DNA of 32,706 nucleotides from a virus, in the IMG/VR virus record IMGVR_UViG_3300042480_000340, positions 1 through 32,706 of that record. One strand, 5' to 3'. Each line of letters starts with the position of its first letter. Position 1 is the stretch's first letter. Shown here one piece after another: positions 1 through 6,910 of the stretch. Under the pieces are notes generated by a model that searched no databases, was not told where the DNA came from, and worked only from the letters and a program-made list of their open reading frames with translations. A program made the translations under genes and the position numbers.

Positions 1-1213
1 TACTACGCACATCATCGATGCAAATTATTTTTCTACCTAAACTTTGTATGAACTCACTATGTTGCACTGTATTAAAATTACAAATCTGTGCAGTGTTGTT
101 ATTGCTTTGTTTGCCTTTGAAATCATTGAAGCATTCATTCCACTTATGAAACACATCTTTTTCTCTATTACGATATGCTTCTAATATATCATTAGAATAC
201 CAAGTCTTAGCATCAGGAACATTATTATATAAATCTAACACAGTCTTAGCCATATTCTTTTTGTTGACTGTAAAAAAATGACGGCTATCAAAGTTTTGAG
301 TCCAGCGTTGATTCTCTAATACTACTGTAGGCATCTGTATCATCTGTTCATAAAAAGCCATGCCATAACTCTCTACAGTGCTAGGGTTGAATGCTACCCT
401 TGCGCCAGTGATGAAGTCTACCTTCTCTTGTCCTACAATGCTAGCACGAACATCATAGGTAGCACCGATCTTAGCCAGTCTATCTTCAAACTTCTTAACA
501 CCATTAGGACTAGTCATTACTTTAGCGGGTAATTTAGTTTGTTCTATCAAATCGATAAACAGTTCAGGATTCTTACCTTCTTCCCAACGACCAATAAACA
601 ATACACCTTCACGTGGTTTGTGATGTTCTTCTAACAATCCTTGCTCCGTGACGGGGATAGGTAAATGCCAAGCATTGTCAAATTGATGCTTATTGAACAT
701 GCTCTGTGTACCTACATAGATACCATCAGTCTGTAACTGTTGACGCATCACCACATTTGTATTGTACAAGAATGGATTCTTTGTGTCTTTGAACATTTGA
801 CTTTCAAGGTGTGTATACGCAATAATTTGTATAACATCCTCGAGGCCCATAGTACTAGCGACTTGTACAGTCTCGTATGTATTACAGATAAATGCATCAT
901 ATAGATTGTGTTCCAATGCTTCTACAATAGCAGTACGGAAGTTGGCCATGCGCTCATAGCAAAACGTATCACCATACATGAATATATTACTATGAAGAGT
1001 GTATGGCAGTGGTTCTAGTGGGGCAATGATGTTCGCTTTCAATGACTCGACAAACTCATTATCTTTAGGTTCTTTATCTGTAATGATATCGACTTTGATA
1101 TTATGCTCGTCCATCAATTCACAAAAACTCTTTGTAAATTGACCTATACCACCATGAGGTATCAATGTTTGATAACTCACTAAGAAGCCGATTCGTTTAT
1201 CGTAGGTTCTCAT
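1..1213 (-). CDS. GT4-type glycosyltransferase, partial (C-terminus beyond window)
   Basis: I translated this open frame by hand; it starts with ATG at 1213 and stays open to the window edge for 404 codons. The N-terminus has a Rossmann start with a glycine-rich turn (IPHGGIGQF, about residues 19-27). The C-terminal half has FIGRWEEGKNPELF, as in GT-B donor-binding domains, and later FNPSTVESYGMAFYEQM, which fits the E-x7-E signature of GT4 retaining glycosyltransferases. It probably transfers a sugar from a nucleotide-sugar donor in the cytoplasm; the acceptor (glycan, LPS or DNA) cannot be read. Its ATG overlaps the stop of the upstream gene as ATGA. It is of the same broad class as the gene at 9692-10861. 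Confidence 0.8.
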   Translation of the reverse strand, partial: MRTYDKRIGFLVSYQTLIPHGGIGQFTKSFCELMDEHNIKVDIITDKEPKDNEFVESLKANIIAPLEPLPYTLHSNIFMYGDTFCYERMANFRTAIVEALEHNLYDAFICNTYETVQVASTMGLEDVIQIIAYTHLESQMFKDTKNPFLYNTNVVMRQQLQTDGIYVGTQSMFNKHQFDNAWHLPIPVTEQGLLEEHHKPREGVLFIGRWEEGKNPELFIDLIEQTKLPAKVMTSPNGVKKFEDRLAKIGATYDVRASIVGQEKVDFITGARVAFNPSTVESYGMAFYEQMIQMPTVVLENQRWTQNFDSRHFFTVNKKNMAKTVLDLYNNVPDAKTWYSNDILEAYRNREKDVFHKWNECFNDFKGKQSNNNTAQICNFNTVQHSEFIQSLGRKIICIDDVRS

Positions 1214-1596
1214 TCTTCCACTTTAGTAATTTCTAACTCACAATCGATGATCATCTCGCATTCATCTTGTACCCAACCGTGATCGCATTCGAGGTCAAGC
1301 CAACTATTGCCCTCTTCAAAAAATTCTTCTAGCCACTCTTGTGTTTCTTCATCACATTCATCCATGTCATGCTCTTCCCAACAGCCGTCAGTAGTTTCTA
1401 CTAGTTCAGATTCATAACCACAATCATAGATATTCACACCGGCTTCGATATCAGGAGGATTATCATCCTCAGTCTCTACGGTGAACTCACCCCAACGCCA
1501 TCCAGTCTCAATCATAATACGATTGTCACCTTTATAAAGGTAATTACGTTCAATGATTGACTTCTTCCATGCGGGTTTTACACTCCAAGTTGCCAT
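1210..1596 (-). CDS. Acidic hypothetical protein, 128 aa
   Basis: Strongly acidic in its second half, with long Glu/Asp runs and several cysteines. The N-terminus (ATWSVKPAWKKS) resembles a small hypothetical family I recall from marine T4-like phages, but no function is known to me. The start has a good ribosome site (AAAGGA about 8 nt before ATG). The ATG overlaps the upstream stop by one base, and the stop overlaps the glycosyltransferase start as ATGA. The acidity could suit a DNA-mimic or a protein-binding role, but nothing here proves that. Confidence 0.8.
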   Translation of the reverse strand: MATWSVKPAWKKSIIERNYLYKGDNRIMIETGWRWGEFTVETEDDNPPDIEAGVNIYDCGYESELVETTDGCWEEHDMDECDEETQEWLEEFFEEGNSWLDLECDHGWVQDECEMIIDCELEITKVEE

Positions 1597-1844
1597 TATA
1601 CGTTTCCTTTCAATTTAGCAATAAGATATTCATCTTTATGATACCAGCGATATTCAAACACAGGTTCGCCTGGACCTGTCCACATGGCTACTTTTCTATA
1701 TGCGAACTGTAGCCATAACCTTTTATCTGATAGCCAGCAACGTTTAGGTAACCAAGCGAATCGCAAGGTAGTACCTATACTATGGTGATCAAAATGATCC
1801 CAATCATCTACTCTATCTCTACTGTTATAGAATGGCATTACCAA
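1596..1844 (-). CDS. Hypothetical protein, 82 aa
   Basis: A small Trp- and Tyr-rich protein with no motif I recognise. GAGAG lies 6 nt before the ATG, and the gene overlaps the end of the upstream gene by 7 nt. Its stop shares a base with the next ATG. The tight coupling on both sides supports a real gene in one operon with the neighbouring acidic protein. No signal peptide or membrane span is evident. Confidence 0.65.
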   Translation of the reverse strand: MVMPFYNSRDRVDDWDHFDHHSIGTTLRFAWLPKRCWLSDKRLWLQFAYRKVAMWTGPGEPVFEYRWYHKDEYLIAKLKGNV

Positions 1845-2047
1845 CTCTCTACGTCAGTAATGTCTAACTTTACCATCTCTTTAGGATCAAACTCAATTGT
1901 TACTGACGGTCCAATACCGCTAGGTGATGATTGCTTCCAAACAATTTGATTAACTGCATCATACATATCGAACACTTCTCTAAGTTTTTCAAACTGATTG
2001 CGAGTGATCACAAATTGTTGTTCTTTTGATATAACACCTTCTGTCAT
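1838..2047 (-). CDS. Hypothetical protein, 69 aa
   Basis: A small soluble-looking protein with no recognised domain. A GGGGA Shine-Dalgarno site lies 7 nt before the ATG. It begins one base after the stop of queE and overlaps the next gene by 7 nt, so it is probably translated from the queE transcript. An antisense frame at 1998-2234 crosses this start but has no coding character. Confidence 0.65.
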   Translation of the reverse strand: MTEGVISKEQQFVITRNQFEKLREVFDMYDAVNQIVWKQSSPSGIGPSVTIEFDPKEMVKLDITDVESW

Positions 2048-2048
2048 G

Positions 2049-2906
2049 TTATGTTCCCCATTCGTTCTTAAACAATGGTACTTGCAGTCTATCGCTGTAC
2101 CTCAAACCATTCTTCATAGCAAAGTTTGCTACTTGTCTATTATTAAGACTGTACACACTTTCTACACCGCCTACGGGCATGACATACACATTACCTGTAA
2201 AACCTTCACTGCGATAAAGTTCTGTGACTTCTAATACTTCGTCCATATCTTCTTGACTTGCGATAACAAACTTAAGATATACATGACCTGATTCTTGATA
2301 TTGTAAAACAACATCAGGTCTGATCGCACGTTCACGCTTTTCACCACTAACACTGAGTTTTGCGCTTACGCTAAACGTGATACTATCATAACTGCGACTG
2401 CTGAACGGATCACCCTCAGCCCAATCATATAAAAAGTCTACAAGTTCAGGCTTTAGTTTCTGACTACCGTTAGTCTCAAACGTGATCTCTTTAAGATTTT
2501 TCATGAAGGGATGACTGAGAAGTTTAGGATACATCTTCTGCCATCCTAACAGTGGCTCACCGCCTGTGATGACTAAGTGTTCGTCTCGCCACTCTTTGAA
2601 GGGGAGGATATCTTTGATTGAATCAGCGATGCCATCAACTGAGACACGCGGACTAAGATGCTTGAACCTAGGATCCCAACTAGCATAACTGTCACATCCG
2701 GTACTAACCAGTGGTAAATCTCTATAAGATTTATATAACTTTGCATCGACAGCATGACGTTCATTAGTTTTTTCTCCTCTGGGCATACCGAAACCATCGC
2801 AAGTGAAGTTACAGCCGAACGTTCTTAGAAAGACTGAAGGCACGCCCATGTAGCGACCTTCGCCTTGAATACTGTAGAATAGTTCACTTATCTTGATTGA
2901 GTTCAT
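2049..2906 (-). CDS. queE: QueE-like 7-carboxy-7-deazaguanine synthase (radical SAM)
   Basis: QueE converts 6-carboxytetrahydropterin to 7-carboxy-7-deazaguanine with a 4Fe-4S cluster and SAM. The N-terminus has the family start (ISELFYSIQGEGRYMGVPSVFLR, residues 6-28, described here in part) and later TFETNG and the TGGEPLL motif. The cluster cysteines are unusual: C32 and C36 are followed by no Cys at +3; the next is C71 in TGCDSYASWD, which looks like the WCDT element pushed 32 residues further on. The 285-residue length exceeds ordinary QueE (about 210-250). AAGG lies 7 nt before the ATG. With folE and queD in the same window it supports 7-deazaguanine synthesis, probably for DNA modification. 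Confidence 0.85.
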   Translation of the reverse strand: MNSIKISELFYSIQGEGRYMGVPSVFLRTFGCNFTCDGFGMPRGEKTNERHAVDAKLYKSYRDLPLVSTGCDSYASWDPRFKHLSPRVSVDGIADSIKDILPFKEWRDEHLVITGGEPLLGWQKMYPKLLSHPFMKNLKEITFETNGSQKLKPELVDFLYDWAEGDPFSSRSYDSITFSVSAKLSVSGEKRERAIRPDVVLQYQESGHVYLKFVIASQEDMDEVLEVTELYRSEGFTGNVYVMPVGGVESVYSLNNRQVANFAMKNGLRYSDRLQVPLFKNEWGT

Positions 2907-3294
2907 TTAAATACCTTATTAATTCTTTATCTGTAGGTTTCACACTGTAGTTCTGTTTAAAGAATATCTCATAACTATCACTACCGTATTTACCAATACC
3001 ATAGAGTATATTAGCATTTATTTTGTCCCAAGTCAAGTAATCACGGCTCATACCACGCAACCTTTTTTCCCTGATATTATACATACCAAGAGGCTTGATG
3101 ATATCGATCACTTGTTCTGGTGTACTATTTAGGAGACTTCTTGGGTTTGGAAACTTTTTTAGGAACTTTGGAAGCACGTACTTTACTGGCTTTCTTCCCG
3201 TTTGGTTCAGCATGATCACTCCTACCATGTGTTCCCATTCGTTCTTTATCTGTTGCTGAACCATTAGATCGTCTCTTAGTGCTTTTACCTTCAC
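2884..3294 (-). CDS. MBD4-like HhH-GPD DNA glycosylase
   Basis: The protein resembles the catalytic domain of MBD4 (thymine/uracil glycosylase acting on mismatches) along most of its length: MLNQTGRK (28-35), IIKPLGMYNIREK (65-77), the helix-hairpin-helix YGIGKYGSDSY (98-108) and a catalytic Asp at D122 in VKPTDKEL. It would excise a damaged or mismatched base from DNA. It lacks the 4Fe-4S cluster loop of MutY/Nth. I favour the GTG start at 3294 because AGGGAG lies 7 nt upstream; ATG at 3264 is the alternative. The start lies about 170 nt inside the upstream gene, a long out-of-frame overlap. The 3' end overlaps queE by 23 nt. Confidence 0.75.
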   Translation of the reverse strand: MKVKALRDDLMVQQQIKNEWEHMVGVIMLNQTGRKPVKYVLPKFLKKFPNPRSLLNSTPEQVIDIIKPLGMYNIREKRLRGMSRDYLTWDKINANILYGIGKYGSDSYEIFFKQNYSVKPTDKELIRYLNELNQDK

Positions 3295-3463
3295 TTTGCT
3301 TCTCCCTGTATCTCAACACGCCATCTACTATGCCATATTCAGTAGTCTCTGTGACCAATCGCCAACCGTCAAAAACTACTATTTTTTCAGTGGTTTCACG
3401 CTCTAAAAATTGCTTGAATTCTGATAGGCTATTATACTTTAATTTTTTAGGTATATACATCAT
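3125..3463 (-). CDS. Hypothetical protein with Lys/Ser/Pro-rich tail, 112 aa
   Basis: The N-terminal 60 residues (starting MMYIPKKLKYNSLSEFK) look like a conserved small phage protein. The C-terminal 50 residues are basic and low in complexity (KKVSKPKKSPK at the end) and are encoded by DNA that also encodes the glycosylase in another frame. I chose ATG 3463 because it overlaps the upstream stop as ATGA; the longer TTG start at 3484 has no support. Either the tail is real and the two genes overlap by 170 nt, or an indel has run this gene into the wrong frame. No function recognised. Confidence 0.5.
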   Translation of the reverse strand: MMYIPKKLKYNSLSEFKQFLERETTEKIVVFDGWRLVTETTEYGIVDGVLRYREKQSEGKSTKRRSNGSATDKERMGTHGRSDHAEPNGKKASKVRASKVPKKVSKPKKSPK

Positions 3464-3726
3464 TGAAACTTGAGTTTGTACCAATTCAGTTCAGCATCAG
3501 AATATAAGTATATCCTAGTTCTATGATTGTCAGTCAAAAAAGCCCAGGTATATTTTTGTTTAGGATTTAAAAATTTTAATTCTCTACCCGGGCCAAATAC
3601 TTGCCAGCACCATTCACGTATCGTACAAAAATCATGACCATCTTTATGAGGGTGGACGAACTCTAAGCAGTACCCAAAGTTCGCACCACCGGCAAATCTA
3701 CGATCTAATTTTTGTATGATTATCAA
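3460..3726 (-). CDS. Hypothetical protein, 88 aa
   Basis: Residues such as KLDRRFAGGANFGYCLEF, REWCWQVFGPG and the C-terminal WYKLKFQ resemble a small conserved protein of marine T4-like phages; no function is known to me. The open frame reaches back to 3810, but that extension is a shadow of the phosphoribosyltransferase gene. I place the start at TTG 3726, directly after the upstream stop and behind GGTGG; an ATA codon at 3723 cannot be excluded. The stop overlaps the next ATG as ATGA. Confidence 0.6.
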   Translation of the reverse strand: MIIIQKLDRRFAGGANFGYCLEFVHPHKDGHDFCTIREWCWQVFGPGRELKFLNPKQKYTWAFLTDNHRTRIYLYSDAELNWYKLKFQ

Positions 3727-3727
3727 A

Positions 3728-4252
3728 TTACCACCAGTCTTCCCAAGGGAACACACACCATTCGGGATTCTCGGCTTTGTTGATCGCCAGGCCAACAAAG
3801 TCTGTCTCAAATTCGCTTGCTTGATTTTCGATCAATACAGCAAACCTGACATTCTTATGCCAAACACTAGCCCATGCTGTTTGTTCTTTAGGTAAGCAAC
3901 CGCCTTGCCAATCGCTAACAATATTTTTAAATGTATTGCCAGTGTCATTGATGTCGTCAACAATCAAGATATTCTTGCGCATAGAAACATCCCAGCGACT
4001 CTTATATGTCTCTTGCTCTTCAGATGGAACAGTGCCAAATGCGTCCTCTGCCATCCATAGATTAGACTCAGCAGGATCTAATGCATAGAAAGGAATGTTT
4101 AGGTAATGACTAAGCATCACGCCAGGAATCAATCCTCCCCTAGTCAAACCTACAATATAGTCAGGTCTGTAGTCGGCAGTATACATCTGACGCACGATTT
4201 CTAGAACCCCGCCCTTGACGAATTCATCTGTGTAATACATTTGTTTATCCAT
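3728..4252 (-). CDS. Purine phosphoribosyltransferase (xanthine/guanine type)
   Basis: A type I phosphoribosyltransferase joining a free purine base to PRPP. The PRPP loop NILIVDDINDTGNTF spans residues 94-108, with an upstream VGLTRGGLIPG segment (34-44) typical of xanthine-guanine/hypoxanthine enzymes, and the end (WCVFPWEDWW) matches that family. I chose ATG 4252 (174 aa), which lies 2 nt after the previous stop with GAGG upstream; the longer frame to 4318 would overlap the upstream gene. In a phage with a guanine-exchanging DpdA-like enzyme, salvage of released guanine is an attractive role (inference). Confidence 0.8.
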   Translation of the reverse strand: MDKQMYYTDEFVKGGVLEIVRQMYTADYRPDYIVGLTRGGLIPGVMLSHYLNIPFYALDPAESNLWMAEDAFGTVPSEEQETYKSRWDVSMRKNILIVDDINDTGNTFKNIVSDWQGGCLPKEQTAWASVWHKNVRFAVLIENQASEFETDFVGLAINKAENPEWCVFPWEDWW

Positions 4253-4254
4253 AA

Positions 4255-4446
4255 TTACCAATGCCTCATTACGTTTGCTATGATGAATAGACATGTTATC
4301 ACATGTAACACTACCCATGAAGTTTTTAGGAACAATGCGATACGGGCTTCACGCAAAGTAAGTACAGGGACTCTAGGGCGATCCTCGTCGGTCTCACCCA
4401 TTAGATGCCCTGTTGCTCTAGCCCAAATTTTTACTAGACTGTTCAT
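4255..4446 (-). CDS. Small hypothetical protein with membrane segment, 63 aa
   Basis: The start at ATG 4446 is set by an ATGA overlap with the end of queD; the frame reaches back to 4506, but that part is a queD shadow. Residues 10-33 (ARATGHLMGETDEDRPRVP onward) and the C-terminal NVMRHW recall a small conserved family in cyanophage-like genomes. Residues 35-58 are hydrophobic (SWVVLHVITCLFIIANV) and could form one transmembrane helix, leaving a short C-terminal tail. Function unknown. Confidence 0.65.
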   Translation of the reverse strand: MNSLVKIWARATGHLMGETDEDRPRVPVLTLREARIALFLKTSWVVLHVITCLFIIANVMRHW

Positions 4447-4892
4447 GCTTCGTAAATTGCGCTGTTTGCACCATGTTCGGCACATTCTACACGCACACAA
4501 TAACAACGATTGTTAGATTTCTCGCGAATTAAGTTATCAGCATAATTAAAAGCATGTTCAGCAAATTTTTCTGCGCCCACACCATTAAAATATGTAAGTT
4601 TTGCCAACCCCAATTCTTCTAAATGTTGAAAATCTGCAACGTGCGGGTCTGCTGTATCTAAACAAACCTTATGATCAAAACTGTCTTCTAACCATTTCTT
4701 TAAATCTTTAAGACCCCCGAAATCTACAGCCCAGTTTTTATCATCTAATGTCTCACATCCAAAAGTAAACTTGAATGATAAACTATAGCCATGCAATAAA
4801 TGACAATGACTATGCCCTGCATTGGGCTGTCTAAAGACTGCCGATAAACCTATGTTGTGTCCGTATGTTTTTGTTGAATAGTACTTTGCCAT
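4443..4892 (-). CDS. queD: QueD-like 6-carboxytetrahydropterin synthase
   Basis: QueD converts dihydroneopterin triphosphate from FolE to 6-carboxytetrahydropterin, the substrate of QueE. The protein has the T-fold layout: FRQPNAGHSHCHLLHGYSL (20-38) around the zinc and catalytic residues, a DFGGLKDLK segment (57-65), DHKVCLD (73-79) and the closing RVECAEHGANSAIYE with the conserved Glu. C30 and H34 match the catalytic Cys and a zinc His, but the second His of the usual HGH is Tyr36. H27, H29 or H31 might compensate. AGGAG lies 7 nt before the ATG, and a late-type octamer lies upstream. Confidence 0.85.
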   Translation of the reverse strand: MAKYYSTKTYGHNIGLSAVFRQPNAGHSHCHLLHGYSLSFKFTFGCETLDDKNWAVDFGGLKDLKKWLEDSFDHKVCLDTADPHVADFQHLEELGLAKLTYFNGVGAEKFAEHAFNYADNLIREKSNNRCYCVRVECAEHGANSAIYEA

Positions 4893-4933
4893 CTCTAGTC
4901 TCCTTTACTAATGAGCAAGTTTGATGGCGGCAG

Positions 4934-4941
4934 AATTTATA
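4934..4941 (-). promoter_or_regulatory. Candidate T4-type late promoter (TATAAATT) before queD
   Basis: TATAAATT on the minus strand matches the T4 late octamer TATAAATA at 7 of 8 positions. The predicted start near 4928 leaves a 36-nt leader that contains the queD ribosome site. It sits in the only noncoding gap of this region. Confidence 0.5.
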
Positions 4942-4969
4942 AATCGGGATGACGCCAAGACCGATGTGA

Positions 4970-5137
4970 TTATACGCTTTTTACTTCGTATTGTTCGCTA
5001 ATTTTAGTAGTCAATGTTTCCCATAATGGCTCTAGTGCATTACGCGGATCCAACTCTACTTCTTGATCAGTGATACAAGATACATCATAATTGACGATAA
5101 CCTTATCACCTTTGTTATTCTCAAATGTTAACTTCAT
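4970..5137 (-). CDS. Small hypothetical protein, 55 aa
   Basis: Found by hand. The protein starts MKLTFENNKGDKVIVNYDVS and ends SEQYEVKSV. AGGAG lies 6 nt before ATG 5137, and that ATG overlaps the upstream Smr gene stop as ATGA. An earlier in-frame ATG at 5143 touches the ribosome site and is less likely. The short, regular beta-like composition gives no clue to function. Confidence 0.65.
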   Translation of the reverse strand: MKLTFENNKGDKVIVNYDVSCITDQEVELDPRNALEPLWETLTTKISEQYEVKSV

Positions 5138-5346
5138 ATCCATCTCCTAACTATCACTGTTCCATATCTGTACATATGTGTCTCACAGCCTATTCTGTCA
5201 GTAACACTGTGTACTAATTGTATCATCTTTGCGCTGTTTCCGCAAATGATTTCTAATGGGAATTCGCCCTGATTCATCAATATAAAGTTCTCTACCATAG
5301 GTTCGACCTCACTATGTCTGACACCGTGTAGGTCTAACTGATTCAT
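5134..5346 (-). CDS. Smr-domain protein, 70 aa
   Basis: The N-terminal LDLHGVRHSEVE (4-15) is the signature of the Smr (small MutS-related) domain, followed by the helix and LEIICGNSAKM (32-42), where the usual HGxG turn reads CGNS. Smr domains bind nucleic acids and many are nicking endonucleases or, in bacterial SmrB, cut mRNA at stalled ribosomes. Here the domain stands alone and is at the short end of the family range. The ATGA overlaps at both ends tie it to the nucleotidyltransferase and the next small gene. Confidence 0.75.
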   Translation of the reverse strand: MNQLDLHGVRHSEVEPMVENFILMNQGEFPLEIICGNSAKMIQLVHSVTDRIGCETHMYRYGTVIVRRWI

Positions 5347-5819
5347 GGCTTATCAGAGTACCTTTTTTGATTCTCTGCTTCCCATACACGCTCACGCAAG
5401 TTAGTGCTACTGAAACTATGATCGCGGCTATTAAACACTAATTCAATATTACGCTTCTCGCAGATAGCACGACCAGTAAATTCACTTTGCATATACTCTA
5501 CACCTAATATACGAACATCAAGGGGTAGTGTTAGCAAAATATCTTCAAGGTCTTTTTCACTATTATAAACTACGATTTCGTCAACGAATCTATTTGCACT
5601 AAGTTGAATCTGTCTTTCTACCAGGCTTTGTATGGGAGCATTCTTTTGAGGTCTGTCCCAACTCGCATTGTTTTGTAAACCTGCGATTAGATAATCGCAA
5701 TGATTCTTTGCTTCTGCAAGCATAGCAACATGACCTGCATGTAACAAATCGAATTGGCTGAACGTGATACCTATCTTCAACCCTTTATCTTTTAATTCTT
5801 TTATTTTATTGAATATCAT
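5343..5819 (-). CDS. Cytidylyltransferase-like nucleotidyltransferase
   Basis: A single-domain HxGH nucleotidyltransferase of the GCT/CCT type, which joins CTP (or ATP) to a phosphorylated alcohol or sugar. The motif HAGH is at 27-30 in SQFDLLHAGHVAML, and the C-terminal FSSTNLR (136-142) replaces the usual ISST-x-IR. Length 158 is close to the glycerol-3-phosphate cytidylyltransferases (about 130) and related enzymes. It could supply an activated polyol or sugar for glycan or lipid work, in keeping with the glycosyltransferases in this window. Substrate not determined. ATGA overlaps lie at both ends. Confidence 0.8.
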   Translation of the reverse strand: MIFNKIKELKDKGLKIGITFSQFDLLHAGHVAMLAEAKNHCDYLIAGLQNNASWDRPQKNAPIQSLVERQIQLSANRFVDEIVVYNSEKDLEDILLTLPLDVRILGVEYMQSEFTGRAICEKRNIELVFNSRDHSFSSTNLRERVWEAENQKRYSDKP

Positions 5820-6052
5820 CTTTTTAATTCACTCCAAAATTGTTTCTTATGTTGCTCTTCAAGCCAAACATCTTCATCAGTGAATGTAGGTTGTCTTTTG
5901 AGCATTTCCTCTAAAAGAAATTTGATCTCATAGAGTTCTTTTTTAGTCTGCCAAGATGTCCATCCGTCATTATAAGGGCTACAGATTTCTCCATGAGCCT
6001 TAATCAATTGCATTTTAATGCTATCTGGCTCTATTGGTTTCCTGTATCCCAT
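5816..6052 (-). CDS. Hypothetical protein, 78 aa
   Basis: I place the start at ATG 6052 (MGYRKPIEPDSIK) because AAGG lies 6 nt upstream. The longer frame to 6073 adds seven residues without support. The gene overlaps the upstream small gene by 32 nt. The protein is hydrophilic and helical with many Lys/Glu; no domain recognised. Its stop overlaps the next ATG as ATGA. Confidence 0.6.
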   Translation of the reverse strand: MGYRKPIEPDSIKMQLIKAHGEICSPYNDGWTSWQTKKELYEIKFLLEEMLKRQPTFTDEDVWLEEQHKKQFWSELKR

Positions 6053-6218
6053 TTGCGACCTTATTAGTATCAATGATGATGTCCATTGCTTGACGTAGTA
6101 ACTGTTCGATAGTCACAAGTTTCTGTTCAGTTTCCCAAACTTTCTTGTGCTGTAGTTCTAATCTAGCCTCTAATTCACATACTTTAGAGAATAGTTGATC
6201 GTTAAAGTCTCCCATCAC
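6021..6218 (-). CDS. Short coiled-coil hypothetical protein, 65 aa
   Basis: A mostly helical protein with heptad-like Leu/Ile spacing (VCELEARLELQHKK and onward), suggesting a coiled coil. The start is GTG 6218 overlapping the folE stop as GTGA, or ATG 6215 right after it; AAGGG in the end of folE serves either. Function unknown. Confidence 0.6.
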   Translation of the reverse strand: MMGDFNDQLFSKVCELEARLELQHKKVWETEQKLVTIEQLLRQAMDIIIDTNKVANGIQETNRAR

Positions 6219-6895
6219 TTACAGCCCTTCATTGCGATATTCAAAAACTCAGCACGGGCAGCAGGATCGTTCTTGAATCCACCACCAAGACGGCTTGTGA
6301 CTGTGCTACTACCTGTATCCTCTACACCACGACTCTTCACACAATAATGTTGTGCATCAATCATTACAGCAACATCTTCTGTGCCTAGGATGAATTGTAA
6401 TGTGTGGAAGATTTGTTCTGTGAGGCGTTCTTGAATCTGTGGACGCTTGCTGAAGTATTCAACGATTCTGTTGATCTTGCTGAGTCCCAATACTTTATCC
6501 TTAGGTACATATGCTACTGTAGCAAGACCATCGATGACAACAAAGTGATGTTCGCAGTTGCTTTGTACATTGACATTACGCTCAACGACCATCTCGTTAT
6601 ACTTCATCTTGTTATCGACCGTAGTACACTTAGGGAACGAATCATAATCTAGTCCCCAGAAAATCTCATTGACATACATTTTAGCGACACGCTTGGGTGT
6701 ATCGATCAAACTGTCATCGGTCAAGTCTAATCCTAAAGCCCTCATGATCTCAGCAAAGTTACCTTCGATGATATCAATCTGTTCTTTACGATCTAGATTG
6801 CGCTTTTTGATTGGGGTTTCAACACCCATTTTGACTAGGTGTTCATGAACCTGTTTGCCAAGTTCTGGGTCTGTTTTTGTCTTATTGTATGACAT
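6215..6895 (-). CDS. folE: GTP cyclohydrolase I
   Basis: Converts GTP to dihydroneopterin triphosphate, the first step of both folate and 7-deazaguanine synthesis. The zinc ligands C114 and H117 (CEHH) and C185 (HYCVKSRG) are present, and the 71-residue distance between the two Cys equals that of E. coli FolE (C110, C181). The catalytic His is present in AQHYC, and the TGSSTVTSRLGG segment is typical. Length 226 fits the family. AAGGAG lies before the ATG, and the 14-nt gap from the upstream gene holds only that ribosome site. With queD and queE it makes a 7-deazaguanine supply line. Confidence 0.95.
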   Translation of the reverse strand: MSYNKTKTDPELGKQVHEHLVKMGVETPIKKRNLDRKEQIDIIEGNFAEIMRALGLDLTDDSLIDTPKRVAKMYVNEIFWGLDYDSFPKCTTVDNKMKYNEMVVERNVNVQSNCEHHFVVIDGLATVAYVPKDKVLGLSKINRIVEYFSKRPQIQERLTEQIFHTLQFILGTEDVAVMIDAQHYCVKSRGVEDTGSSTVTSRLGGGFKNDPAARAEFLNIAMKGCK

Positions 6896-6910
6896 TTAGT
6901 TTCTCCTTCC

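Noticed and set aside
2573-2797. Minus-strand frame of 74 aa inside queE
   Set aside because: It is out of frame with queE, which is clearly coding there.
3727-3810. N-terminal extension of the 88-aa gene
   Set aside because: It reads the conserved end of the phosphoribosyltransferase in another frame; the similarity to small phage proteins begins after 3726.
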